This document shows positions 35,198-43,831 of a stretch of 64,000 bases of DNA, piece by piece; positions within the stretch are counted from its first letter, which is position 1, and every line of letters begins with the position of its first letter. Source of the stretch: Burkholderia oklahomensis C6786 (GTDB lineage: Bacteria; Pseudomonadota; Gammaproteobacteria; Burkholderiales; Burkholderiaceae); contig NZ_CP009555.1 of assembly GCF_000959365.1 (NCBI RefSeq), positions 1,302,001 through 1,366,000 of the forward strand. Direction: 5' to 3'. The notes under the pieces are model-generated. The model ran no database searches. It was not told where the DNA came from and worked only from the letters and a program-made list of their open reading frames with translations. The position numbers were made by a program, and so were the translations under genes.

Positions 35198-35973
35198 GCG
35201 GCTTGCGCTTGCTGATCGACGCGGGCAACAGCCGCGTCAAATGGGCGCTCGCGGACACCGAACGCCATTTCGTGTCGATCGGCGCGTTCGAGCACGCGGA
35301 CGACGCGCCGGACTGGTCGACGCTGCCCGCGCCGCGCGGCGCGTGGATCTCGAACGTCGCGGGCGACGCAGCCGCCGCGCGCATCGACGCGCTGATCGAC
35401 GCGCGCTGGCCCGCGCTGCCGCGCACCGTCGTGTGCGCGACCGCCGCGCAGTGCGGCGTGACGAACGGCTATACGGAGCCGGCGCGACTCGGCAGCGACC
35501 GCTGGGCGGGCCTCATCGGCGCGCATGCGGCGTTTCCGGGCGAGCATCTGCTGATCGCGACGTTCGGCACCGCGACGACGCTCGAAGCGCTGCGCGCCGA
35601 CGGCCATTTCGCGGGCGGGCTGATCGCGCCCGGCTGGGCGCTGATGATGCGCTCGCTCGGCATGCACACCGCGCAGTTGCCGACGGTGTCGATCGACGCG
35701 GCGACGAGCCTGCTCGACGAGCTCGCCGCGAACGACGCGCACGCGCCGTTCGCGATCGACACGCCGCACGCGCTGTCCGCCGGCTGCCTGCAGGCGCAGG
35801 CGGGGCTGATCGAGCGCGCATGGCGCGATCTGGAGAAGGCATGGAAGGCGCCCGTGCGGCTCGTGCTGTCGGGCGGCGCGGCGGACGCGATCGTGCGCGC
35901 GCTGACCGTCCCGCACACGCGGCACGACACGCTCGTGCTGACAGGCCTCGCGCTGATCGCGCATTCGGCGTGA
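35194..35973 (+). CDS. coaX: Type III pantothenate kinase CoaX
   Basis: A 259-residue kinase for the first step of coenzyme A synthesis. It shows the phosphate-binding [26 protein letters not shown] with the catalytic Asp, [10 protein letters not shown], and [15 protein letters not shown]. It overlaps birA by ATGA, as in many beta-proteobacteria, so the two are co-translated. This type is resistant to feedback inhibition by CoA and needs a monovalent cation (family knowledge). Confidence 0.95.
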   Translation: MSGLRLLIDAGNSRVKWALADTERHFVSIGAFEHADDAPDWSTLPAPRGAWISNVAGDAAAARIDALIDARWPALPRTVVCATAAQCGVTNGYTEPARLGSDRWAGLIGAHAAFPGEHLLIATFGTATTLEALRADGHFAGGLIAPGWALMMRSLGMHTAQLPTVSIDAATSLLDELAANDAHAPFAIDTPHALSAGCLQAQAGLIERAWRDLEKAWKAPVRLVLSGGAADAIVRALTVPHTRHDTLVLTGLALIAHSA

Positions 35974-36083
35974 CGCGCGCTCGCGCGCTCGCGCAGCCCG
36001 CATGCGTTCGGCGCACGAGGCGGCGCATCGCCGCCATGCGCGGCGGATTGACGGTAACGGAACGATTCTTGGGAGTATTGACG

Positions 36084-36452
36084 ATGCTGCGCTGGCTGAT
36101 CTCTATTCTCTTTCTCGCCAACATGCTCGCGTTCGTCGTGGTGCGCGGCCTGTTCGGCCCGATGCCCGCCGCGGGCGCGCGCGAGCCGGGCCATGCGCTG
36201 CTGCAGGTGCGCCCCGATGCGCTGCGCGTGACGCCCGTGTCGCAGGCGGCGGATCAGCCGGTCGTCGGCGGGCCGATCGTATCGCCGCCGCTCGATACCG
36301 CGCCGCTGAACGCGCCCGGCTTGGCGTACGACTCGGCCGCAGGCGCCATGCCGGGTTCCCCGGCCCCCGCATCGGCGTCCTCGGCATCGCCCGCCGCGGA
36401 CGCGACGCCCGCGTCGGCGCAAACCACTTCGAACGCCTCCGCCGCGCAGTGA
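36084..36452 (+). CDS. Short membrane-anchored low-complexity protein
   Basis: A 122-residue protein with one N-terminal helix (MLRWLISILFLANMLAFVVV), a short region with LLQVRPDALRVTPVS, and an Ala/Ser/Pro-rich tail. GGGAG lies 8 bp before the ATG. In related genomes a SPOR-domain protein often follows birA-coaX; this one has the anchor and linker but ends before any SPOR domain. It could be a shortened relative. Function unknown. Confidence 0.6.
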   Translation: MLRWLISILFLANMLAFVVVRGLFGPMPAAGAREPGHALLQVRPDALRVTPVSQAADQPVVGGPIVSPPLDTAPLNAPGLAYDSAAGAMPGSPAPASASSASPAADATPASAQTTSNASAAQ

Positions 36453-36510
36453 CGCAGCGGCGAGCCGCAGCCGCGACGCCGCCCGCGAAGACAGCCGCGC
36501 CCGCCTTCGC

Positions 36511-36996
36511 TCAACTCGACGGCGAACGCACTTTCTTCAGCAGCGCGGTCGTCGAGCGATCGTGCTCGAACGGAATCGCGAGCGCCCGCCCGCCCCAGCC
36601 GCGCACGAGCGCCGATTCGGGCAGCGCGTCCATGTCGTAGTCGCCGCCCTTCACGAGGATGTCGGGACGCACCGCGTCGATCAGCGAGACCGGCGTCTTC
36701 TCGTCGAAGCCGACGACCCAGTCGACGCATTCGAGCGCGGCAAGGAGCGCCATCCGGTCTTCCTGGACGTTGATCGGCCGATCGTCGCCCTTGCCGAGCA
36801 TGCGCACCGACGCGTCGCTGTTCACGCCCACGACGAGACATGCGCCGAGCGCCTTCGCGTCGGCGAGATAGGTGACGTGGCCGCGATGCAGGATGTCGAA
36901 CACGCCGTTCGTAAACACGACGGGCGCGGGCAGCGACGCGCGCAATGCGACGAGCGCGTCGCGGGTGATCAGCTTGCGTTCAAACGAAGCGGGCAT
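36511..36996 (-). CDS. rfaE2: D-glycero-beta-D-manno-heptose 1-phosphate adenylyltransferase RfaE2
   Basis: A 161-residue nucleotidyltransferase that makes ADP-heptose for the lipopolysaccharide core. The cytidylyltransferase-like motif is VFTNGVFDILHRGHVTYL, with VGVNSDASVRMLGK and VKGGDYDMDALPE. It corresponds to the second half of bifunctional HldE; the kinase half (RfaE1) is not adjacent, as expected for the split form in this genus. It is downstream of the ferritin-like gene, behind a terminator. Confidence 0.93.
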   Translation of the reverse strand: MPASFERKLITRDALVALRASLPAPVVFTNGVFDILHRGHVTYLADAKALGACLVVGVNSDASVRMLGKGDDRPINVQEDRMALLAALECVDWVVGFDEKTPVSLIDAVRPDILVKGGDYDMDALPESALVRGWGGRALAIPFEHDRSTTALLKKVRSPSS

Positions 36997-37086
36997 GGTA
37001 CGAAAACTCGTTGGGCGGGATGAACGGAAAAACGGCGCCGAGCGTCGCGTCCGGCGCGCGCCGGCTGCGACGCGAAACAGCAAAAG

Positions 37087-37117
37087 AAAAGCCCGCCGGG
37101 CCTGCGAGCGGGCTTTT
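37087..37117 (-). terminator. Bidirectional-looking intrinsic terminator after the ferritin-like gene
   Basis: AAAAGCCCGC and GCGGGCTTTT form a 10-bp stem with an 11-nt loop. The minus strand continues TTTTCTTTTG, a good U-tract, 32 bp after the stop of the ferritin-like gene. Confidence 0.85.
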
Positions 37118-37148
37118 CGCGCGATGCGCCGCCGCGTGCTGACGCGTG

Positions 37149-38024
37149 TTACGCGGGCTGCGTGGCGGCCGAGCCGCTCTGCGTCTGCAGGCGCGCCGTC
37201 ACTTCCTTCCGGTAGCGGTTCAGCTCCTGCGCGGTCGCGAACGTGCGCTCGAACAGCACCGACAGGTTGTGCAGGATCCGGTCGACGACCTTCTTTTCCC
37301 ACTCGCCGTCGAACAGGATCTGCTCGTCGAGCCAGCGCTCGAGCCATTCCGGATCGGGCAGGCGCGACTGCACGGTGTCGCGCGGGAACAGCGCCTGGTT
37401 CACGTGCAGGTTCGTCGGGTGCAGCGGCTTCTCGGTGCGGCGCGCCGACGCCATCAGCACGCCGATCTTCGAGAACGCCGCGCGCGCGACGTCGCCGCAG
37501 TTGTTGAGCGCCTTCTTCATGTAGCGCAGGTACGCGCCGCCATGACGCGCCTCGTCGCGCGAGATCGTTTCGTAGATGTGCTTGATGACGGGCTCGGTAT
37601 GCCACTCGGCCGCACGGCGATACCAGTGGTTCAGGCGAATCTCGCCGCAGAAATGCAGCATCAGCGTCTCGAGCGGCGGCGCCGGATCGAACTCGAAGCG
37701 CACCGCATGCAGTTCCTCTTCGGTCGGCATCAGCTCCGGGCGGAAGCGGCGCAGGTATTCCATCAGCACGAGCGAGTGCTTCTGCTCCTCGAAGAACCAG
37801 ACGCTCATGAACGCGGAGAAGTCGCTGTCGTGATGATTGTCGCGCAGGAACATCTCCGTCGCGGGCAGCGCCGACCACTCGGTGATCGCGTTCATCTTGA
37901 TCGTCTTCGCCTGCTCGTCGGTCAGGAGCGACGCGTCGAACTTGTCCCACGGAATGTCCTTCTCCATGTCCCAGCGGACGGCTTCGAGCGACTTGTAAAG
38001 TTCCGGATAAAGCATGGTGTTCAT
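37149..38024 (-). CDS. Ferritin-like diiron protein (desaturase/oxidase type, unknown substrate)
   Basis: A 291-residue soluble helical protein with a complete carboxylate-bridged diiron set: Glu57, E80-x-x-H83 (FFEEQKH), Glu128 (FCGEIRLNHW) and E158-x-x-H161 (SRDEARHGG). That spacing is seen in acyl-ACP desaturases and related ferritin-like oxidases. The C-terminal part (HPTNLHVNQALFPRDTVQSRLPDPEWLERWLDEQI) is conserved in character but of unknown role. GGGGTGGG precedes the ATG. It forms a single-gene unit between a 505-bp gap and a terminator. A specific reaction cannot be assigned. Confidence 0.85.
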   Translation of the reverse strand: MNTMLYPELYKSLEAVRWDMEKDIPWDKFDASLLTDEQAKTIKMNAITEWSALPATEMFLRDNHHDSDFSAFMSVWFFEEQKHSLVLMEYLRRFRPELMPTEEELHAVRFEFDPAPPLETLMLHFCGEIRLNHWYRRAAEWHTEPVIKHIYETISRDEARHGGAYLRYMKKALNNCGDVARAAFSKIGVLMASARRTEKPLHPTNLHVNQALFPRDTVQSRLPDPEWLERWLDEQILFDGEWEKKVVDRILHNLSVLFERTFATAQELNRYRKEVTARLQTQSGSAATQPA

Positions 38025-38529
38025 GGTCCCACCCCTGTTCTGCGCAATGCGACAACTTAAACGTGACTGTTGCGGCAAACCGCCCCAGTGCGGGCGTTTT
38101 CGCAACCAAGTCGATAATTTTACGCGCTAATCCGGGCCCGGACGCAGGTTTCGCGCCGGACGCCGGGCGGCCGCGCTACCACCGTGGGGCAGGCCGCACT
38201 CAGCGCTCCCGACGAGATCGAAAGCCGCGTCGCGCATGCCCGAAAGGCGCCGGCGCACCGCCGGCTTCGTTGCCGGGCCCCGCCGCGCGCCTTGCAGAAC
38301 GGCTGCGCTCGAGCGGCCCGGTATGATGTATTCGGCGGCGGCCATGATAGCACGCGACTATGACCGTCCCGAGACGGCCGCCGCCGCCGGGACCGCGCCC
38401 ATGCGGCAAAGCGTCGCAGCGAAAGCAATCTGTCAGCGTGGCGAAAACGCAACCCAAGCTGCGGATGCGGCGGCCGAATGCGTGCCGCCGTCCGAGCCCG
38501 TCCGAACGGGTCGCGTCGTCACGCCGCCG
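38025..38529. other. Intergenic region between ferritin-like and patatin-like genes
   Basis: About 500 bp, containing the promoter of the leftward ferritin-like gene, including the AT-rich segment near 38110-38125 (TAAAATTAT on the minus strand). I see no gene; short open frames are low-complexity. Confidence 0.55.
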
Positions 38530-39846
38530 TCAGCGCCGCGCCGCCCGGTCGGACGCGCTCGGCACGCCCGACATGCTCGACATGCCTGACACGCTCGACA
38601 TGCCCCCGTCCGACGCGTCGCCGCCCGCGCCCGCGACGCTCGCGCTCGCTTCGAGGCCGGCACCCGGGCCGCGCTCGGCCTCCGCGCCGCTGCGCTCGGC
38701 GGACGCGATCCACTGCGCGAGCCGCTCGCGCTGCCCGTTCGCGTCGCGGTAGCCGAGCTCGACGAGCTCGCGCGTGAATTCGGCCTCGAACAGCAGATAG
38801 CTCGCGAACGACGCGCCCGCCGGCTTGTTGCCGCCCACCGCGCCGAGCAGACCGCGCACCGTGAGCGGCAGCCGCTTCAGATGTTTCGACGCGATGAGCT
38901 CGATCCGCTCGGACGGTGCGATCGCGAGCACGTCGACATGCCGCCAGCCGCTCGTCGGCTCGACGTAGGCGGGCAGGTGCTCGATCATCCGGTTCACGTG
39001 GTCGATCCGCTCGATGTCGGCGCCGATCGAATCGAGGAACACGCTCGCGAGCACCTGCTGGCCGATCTGCGCGAGCGACGGATAGCCGCGCCCGTTGCCG
39101 TTCGCGGCGGGCACCTCGGGCCGCGGGTCCGCGGCGCCGACGACGACGATCCGGTCGCTGCCGAAGTGGATCGCCGGCGACAGCGGCGCGATCTGCCGGA
39201 TCGAGCCGTCGCCGAAATATTCGATCTGGCCGTCGAGCACGAGCGGCACCGCGGGAAACACGAACGGGATCGCCGACGACGCGAGCAGGTGCCCCGCCGA
39301 CAGATCGACCATCCGCGCGGTGCGCTCCGCGCGCCGCCACGCCTGGATCGGCTCGCTCGCCTGATAGAACGTCAGATGCCGGCCGCTCGAATAGCTGAGC
39401 GCCGTCACCGACAGCGCATGCAGCTTGCGCGCCTCGAGCATCAGCTCGATCCGGCGGAAGTCGAGTTCGCGCCGCAGCAGGTACGCGAGCGGCGCGTTGT
39501 CGAGCAGCCCGCGCGGCGAGCGGCGCGCCGCCCAGCCGATGCTCATCGCGGCGAGCCAGCGCGCGCCCGCCGCGGCGATGCCGAGCCAGTCGGTCCGATA
39601 AACGTGGTCGGCGCGCAGTTGCTCCCAGAAATCGAGGAGACGCCGCACGCCGTGCTCGAAGTCGTCGGCGTGACTCGCGAGCGACGTCGCGTTGATCGCG
39701 CCCGCCGACGAACCGCAGATCACCGTGAACGGCGACGTGCGCCGCTTCGGATCGACGTCGTGCGCGATCTCGGCGAGCCCCTTCAGTACGCCGACCTGAT
39801 ACGCGGCGCGCGCGCCGCCTCCCATCATCACGAGCGCGAGCCGCAT
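38530..39846 (-). CDS. Patatin-like phospholipase
   Basis: A 438-residue patatin-family lipid acyl hydrolase. It has the oxyanion loop GGGARAAYQVG (residues 9-), the nucleophile elbow GSSAG (Ser47) and the catalytic aspartate in GDGS. Residues past about 350 hold a family extension (SYLLFEAEFTRELVELGYRDA), and the last 50 are a low-complexity tail encoded partly by a 9-bp repeat. It starts 36 bp after phaM on the same strand, so a link to polyhydroxyalkanoate granules or membrane lipid turnover is possible (inference). Confidence 0.9.
   Translation of the reverse strand: MRLALVMMGGGARAAYQVGVLKGLAEIAHDVDPKRRTSPFTVICGSSAGAINATSLASHADDFEHGVRRLLDFWEQLRADHVYRTDWLGIAAAGARWLAAMSIGWAARRSPRGLLDNAPLAYLLRRELDFRRIELMLEARKLHALSVTALSYSSGRHLTFYQASEPIQAWRRAERTARMVDLSAGHLLASSAIPFVFPAVPLVLDGQIEYFGDGSIRQIAPLSPAIHFGSDRIVVVGAADPRPEVPAANGNGRGYPSLAQIGQQVLASVFLDSIGADIERIDHVNRMIEHLPAYVEPTSGWRHVDVLAIAPSERIELIASKHLKRLPLTVRGLLGAVGGNKPAGASFASYLLFEAEFTRELVELGYRDANGQRERLAQWIASAERSGAEAERGPGAGLEASASVAGAGGDASDGGMSSVSGMSSMSGVPSASDRAARR
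38567..38602. repeat. 9-bp tandem repeat inside the patatin-like gene
   Basis: Four copies of a 9-bp unit (CTCGACATG with variants CCCGACATG and CCTGACACG). On the coding strand they give a Met-Ser-Ser/Gly-type tail. The length is a multiple of three, so copy changes would keep the frame. Confidence 0.85.
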
Positions 39847-39882
39847 GTCTGCCTCAGCGTGTCCTCATCGGCGGCGCGCGCA

Positions 39883-40695
39883 TCACGGGCTGCGCTTCGC
39901 CGTCCTCTTCGCGGCGGCGGGCTTCGCGGCGTCGGCCGCGCCCGCCGCGCTCGATGCGCGCTCGGCCGCCGAACCGCTCGCGCGCGGCGAAGCCGCACGG
40001 CGCGTGGCCGGCTTCTTCGCGGCGGACGGCTTCGCCGCCGCCTCGTCGCCCGGCGCGTCCGCGCCGGCAGGCGGCGTCATGCCCGGCTGCGTCATCGCGA
40101 AGCGCGCGAGCTGGTCGAACTGCGATTGCAGCAGATTCCACCAGCCCGCCGGATCGAATGCGTCGGCACCCGGCGCCGCTTGCGGCGGCTCGGTGCCGCT
40201 GGCGTCGGCTGCCGCGCCCGCCCCTGCGCTCGCGGACCCGCCGGCGCGCGCATCGGCTTCGCGTGATGCTGCCGACGCGGTCGACGCGGCGGAAGAGGAT
40301 TCACTGTGCGCCGAGTCGTCGGACGACAGCGCGGCTTCCGCCGCGGCCATCGACGTCTGCGCGAACGCGCCGAACGCGCGCAGCGTCGCGAGCGTCGCGC
40401 GCTGCACCTCGAGCGCCTGGATCGCGGACTGCAGCATGCCGAGGTTGAGCTTCAGCCACTGCTCGACCGCGCGCAGATCGGTGATCCGCTTGTCGAGCTC
40501 CTCGACGCTCGCGAGCGGCGCCATCAGGTCCGACATCGCCGACAGCGACGGCGGCAGCCCTTGCGACGTGCCGGGAATCACGCCCATCCCGCCGAACGGC
40601 GTAAGACGCATCATGTCCCACATCTTGTCGAGGAAGCCGGCGGGCTGAAAGCCGCCGAAGCCGGAAAACGGATTGGAGCCGTTGGTGTCGGTCAT
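39883..40695 (-). CDS. phaM: PhaM-family polyhydroxyalkanoate granule protein
   Basis: A 270-residue protein resembling PhaM, which links polyhydroxybutyrate granules to DNA and activates PHA synthase in Ralstonia. The N-terminal segment [24 protein letters not shown] is followed by a helical domain (about 50-115, [37 protein letters not shown]), a Ser/Ala linker and [17 protein letters not shown]. The tail is Lys/Ala/Pro-rich ([18 protein letters not shown]), as expected for DNA binding. It is the first gene before the patatin-like gene. Confidence 0.85.
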   Translation of the reverse strand: MTDTNGSNPFSGFGGFQPAGFLDKMWDMMRLTPFGGMGVIPGTSQGLPPSLSAMSDLMAPLASVEELDKRITDLRAVEQWLKLNLGMLQSAIQALEVQRATLATLRAFGAFAQTSMAAAEAALSSDDSAHSESSSAASTASAASREADARAGGSASAGAGAAADASGTEPPQAAPGADAFDPAGWWNLLQSQFDQLARFAMTQPGMTPPAGADAPGDEAAAKPSAAKKPATRRAASPRASGSAAERASSAAGAADAAKPAAAKRTAKRSP

Positions 40696-40780
40696 CGTCG
40701 ATTCCTTCGAAACGAATCAAGCGGGTCACGGGGAAACGCCGCGCGGCGGCGTCCATGGTCGATCATAGCGCGCGCCGCGC

Positions 40781-41608
40781 TCACGACGGCGCGTCGCCCG
40801 TGAAATCCGGCGTGCGGCGCTCGCGCAGCGAGCGAATCCCTTCGCGCACGTCCGGCCCGGAAAAACCCATGAATTCGAGCGCGAGCGACGCGTCGAACGT
40901 CGGCCCCGCGAGCCGCAGCCAGTTGTTGAGCGCGTACTTGGTCCAGCGGATCGCGCTTTGCGAGCCGTGCGCGAGCCGCTCGGCGACTTCGTACGCCTTC
41001 GGCAGCAGATCGTGATCGTCGACCGCGAGCGACACGAGCCCGATGCGCTCGGCTTCGTCGCCGCTCACGGGCTCGCAGAGCAGCAGGTGGTATTTCGCCT
41101 TCGCCATCCCGCACAGGAGCGGCCAGACGATCGCCGCGTGATCGCCCGCGGCGACGCCGAGGCGCGTGTGGCCGTCGATGATCCGCGCGCTCTTCGCGGC
41201 GATCGACACGTCGGCGAGCAGCCCCGCGACGAGCCCCGCGCCGACGGCGGGCCCGTGCATCGCCGACACGATCGGCTTGCCGCAGTTGATCACGTTGTAG
41301 ACGAGATCGCGCGCCTCGCGCCAGACGCGCTCGCGCACCGCGTGGTCGTCGGCCATCCGCTCGACGAGCGCGAGATCGCCGCCCGCCGAGAAGCCCTTGC
41401 CTTCGCCGCGGATCACGGCGACGCGCGTGTGCGGATCGCGATCGACGTCGCGCCAGATGTCGGCGAGCTCGCGATGCATCGCTTCGCTCGCGACCGCGAG
41501 GCCGCTGCGGTTCGCGCCTTCGCCGCTCATCACGATGTCGAGGATGCCGTGCGGCTGGCGTCGGATGCGCAGCGCTTCGTAGCCGGCATAGAGGGCGAGA
41601 TCGGGCAT
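40781..41608 (-). CDS. Enoyl-CoA hydratase/isomerase family protein
   Basis: A 275-residue crotonase-fold protein. The oxyanion-hole blocks are [19 protein letters not shown] and [48 protein letters not shown]. At the positions of the two catalytic glutamates of true hydratases I see GLVAGL and RLGVAAGD with Asp instead, so it may catalyse a different crotonase-family reaction. It is on the same strand as the FAH-family gene, 183 bp downstream of it. Substrate unknown. Confidence 0.85.
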   Translation of the reverse strand: MPDLALYAGYEALRIRRQPHGILDIVMSGEGANRSGLAVASEAMHRELADIWRDVDRDPHTRVAVIRGEGKGFSAGGDLALVERMADDHAVRERVWREARDLVYNVINCGKPIVSAMHGPAVGAGLVAGLLADVSIAAKSARIIDGHTRLGVAAGDHAAIVWPLLCGMAKAKYHLLLCEPVSGDEAERIGLVSLAVDDHDLLPKAYEVAERLAHGSQSAIRWTKYALNNWLRLAGPTFDASLALEFMGFSGPDVREGIRSLRERRTPDFTGDAPS

Positions 41609-41791
41609 GCTGGACCTTCCTTCGATTGGGGGTTGGCGGTCGGGAGGCTTTCCGGCTTTCGATTCAGTGTAGCGAAGCCCGTTCCTGCGGGCATCGGGCG
41701 AAACCCGGCGCGTGCAGCGAAGGCCGGCGCATGCGCCGCAAGGCCGGGAGGCGCTTCGGGCGCGGCGCGGACGCGGCCGTCGTTCCGGGCG

Positions 41792-42784
41792 TCAAGCCGC
41801 GCCGTCCAACGGCGCCACCGCCTGCTCGATCGCCCCGAAGATCGACTTGCCCGCTTCGTCGAACATCTCGATCTTCACCTTGTCGCCGTAGCGCATGAAC
41901 TCGGTCTGCGGCGCGCCGTGCTCGATCGTCTCGATGCAGCGCTTCTCGGCGATGCAGCAGTAGCCGCGCTTCGCATCCTTGTTCGACACCGTGCCCGAGC
42001 CGACGATCGAGCCCGCGCGCACGTTGCGCGTCTTCGCCGCGTGCGCGATCAGCTGCCCGAAGTGAAACACCATGTCGACGCCCGCGTCCGGCTGGCCGAC
42101 CTTCCTGCCGTTCCAGTGGACGATCATCGGGCGGTGCACGCGGCCGCCGCGCCAGTGCTCGCCGAGCTCGTCCGGCGTCACGGCGACCGGCGCGAACGCG
42201 GACGCCGGCTTGCTCTGGAAGAAGCCGAAGCCCTTCGCGAGCTCGGCGGGAATCAGGTTGCGCAGCGACACGTCGTTGACGAGCGTGACGAGCCGCACGG
42301 CCTTCAGCGCGTCGTCGGGCGCCGCGCCCATCGGCACGTCGGCCGTGATCACCGCGACTTCCGCCTCGAAATCGATGCCCCACTCCTCCGACGCGCAGAC
42401 GATGTCGTCGCGCGGCCCGAGGAAGTCATCGCTGCCGCCCTGGTAGATCAGCGGATCGGTCCAGAACTCCGGCGGCATCTCGGCGCCGCGCGCGCGGCGC
42501 ACGAGCTCGACGTGGTTCACGTAAGCGGAGCCGTCCGCCCATTGGAACGCGCGCGGCAGCGGCGCCATGCAGTCGGCGGGCTCGAACGGGAACGCATTGC
42601 GCGCGCGGCTCTGGTTCAGCGCGTCGTACAGGTCGCGCAGCTGCGGCGCGTAGAACGCCCAGTCGTCGAGCACGCGCTGCAGCGTCGGCGCGATCGCGTC
42701 GGCGATCGCCGCCGTGTGCAGGTCGCGGGATACGACGATCAGCTGGCCGTCGCGCGTGCCGTCCTTGAGCGAAGCGAGTTTCAT
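41792..42784 (-). CDS. Fumarylacetoacetate hydrolase family protein
   Basis: A 330-residue FAH-family enzyme, typically cleaving or hydrating acyl-pyruvates in aromatic catabolism. Metal-binding acidic residues appear in EEWGIDFEAEVAVITADVP; other blocks are VRLVTLVNDVSLRNLIP, FQSKPASAFAPVAVTPDELG and AGSIVGSGTVSNKDAKRGYCCIAEKR. The length and N-terminal MKLASLKDGTRDGQLIVVSRD match the two-domain FAH-like group common in beta-proteobacteria. It is divergent from an IclR gene, probably its regulator. Confidence 0.88.
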   Translation of the reverse strand: MKLASLKDGTRDGQLIVVSRDLHTAAIADAIAPTLQRVLDDWAFYAPQLRDLYDALNQSRARNAFPFEPADCMAPLPRAFQWADGSAYVNHVELVRRARGAEMPPEFWTDPLIYQGGSDDFLGPRDDIVCASEEWGIDFEAEVAVITADVPMGAAPDDALKAVRLVTLVNDVSLRNLIPAELAKGFGFFQSKPASAFAPVAVTPDELGEHWRGGRVHRPMIVHWNGRKVGQPDAGVDMVFHFGQLIAHAAKTRNVRAGSIVGSGTVSNKDAKRGYCCIAEKRCIETIEHGAPQTEFMRYGDKVKIEMFDEAGKSIFGAIEQAVAPLDGAA

Positions 42785-42901
42785 AGGGAAGTGAGCCGTT
42801 GTAGTGACGATGGAAGGAATCTATTTTACGATGGTGAATCCGCTCGGCGGCGCGCGCCGCAGGCCGCGCGCACGTTCCGTTCTCTTTCTTCCCGCCACGC
42901 C

Positions 42902-43756
42902 GTGAACAAATCCGCTTCAAACGCTCCCGACGACGATCTCGCCGACGACCACGACACCGCCGAGGAAAAGGTCCGCTCGGGCATCCAGTCGATCGAAGTC
43001 GGCTTTCGCCTCCTCGACGTGCTGACGAGCGAGCCGCGCGCGATGATGCTGCGCGACCTCGCGCAGCGCGCGGAGATGAGCCCGGCGAAGGCGCACCGCT
43101 ATCTCGTGAGCTTCCAGCGGCTCGGGCTCGTCTCGCAGGATCCGGTGTCGGGCCGCTATGAGCTCGGCGGCTTCGCGCTGCAGATGGGCTTGGCGCGCCT
43201 TGCGCGCGTCGACGGCGTGAAGCTCGCGCGGATCGCGCTCACCGCGCTGCGCGATCAGCTCGACCAGACGGTCGGCATCGCGGTTTGGGGCAACCAGGGG
43301 CCGACGATCGTCCACTGGATGGAGTCGAGCCATCCGGCGAAGGCGTCGCTCAAGCTCGGCGACGTGATGCCGCTCCTCGGCTCGGCGACGGGCCTCGTGT
43401 TCGCCGCGTATCTGCCGCGCAGCAAGACGGCCGCGATGATCGAGCGCGAACTCGCCGACACGCGGCGCGCGACGCATTACACCGGGCCGCGCACGCTCGC
43501 CGAAGTCGATGCCGCGCTCGCCGACGTGCGCGCGCATCGCGCGGCGCGCGTCGAAGGGATGCTGCTGCCGACGATCAACGCGTTCGGCATGCCGGTGTTC
43601 GATGCGGTCGGCGATCTCGCGCTCGCGATCATCGCGCTCGGCCACGAAGGCGCATTCGACCTCCGCTGGGACGGGGAGATCGACGTCGCGCTGCGCGCAT
43701 GCGCACGAAAGCTGTCGTACGAGCTTGGGTATAGTGAAGGGGCGCGCGACGCCTGA
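42902..43756 (+). CDS. IclR-family transcriptional regulator
   Basis: A 284-residue IclR regulator starting with GTG (VNKSASNAPDDD). The winged HTH is at about 24-85 (IEVGFRLLDVLTSEPRAMMLRDLAQRAEMSPAKAHRYLVSFQRLGLV), then the ligand-binding domain with GIAVWGNQGPTIVHWMESS and HRAARVEGMLLPTINAFGMPVFDAVGDLALAIIAL. It is divergent from the FAH-family gene over a 117-bp gap, so it likely controls it in response to an aromatic or acyl compound. The ligand is unknown. Confidence 0.9.
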   Translation: MNKSASNAPDDDLADDHDTAEEKVRSGIQSIEVGFRLLDVLTSEPRAMMLRDLAQRAEMSPAKAHRYLVSFQRLGLVSQDPVSGRYELGGFALQMGLARLARVDGVKLARIALTALRDQLDQTVGIAVWGNQGPTIVHWMESSHPAKASLKLGDVMPLLGSATGLVFAAYLPRSKTAAMIERELADTRRATHYTGPRTLAEVDAALADVRAHRAARVEGMLLPTINAFGMPVFDAVGDLALAIIALGHEGAFDLRWDGEIDVALRACARKLSYELGYSEGARDA

Positions 43757-43831
43757 CGGGCGCCGCCGCATCCCGGCCGCGCGACTCGCGCGCTCCGTTT
43801 CGTCGCCGTTCGAGATGTTCGCCCGCCCTTG

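Noticed and set aside
38236..38589. 117-codon rightward open frame before the patatin-like gene
   Set aside because: Overlaps the end of the patatin-like gene on the other strand, Arg/Ala-rich, no homology recognised.
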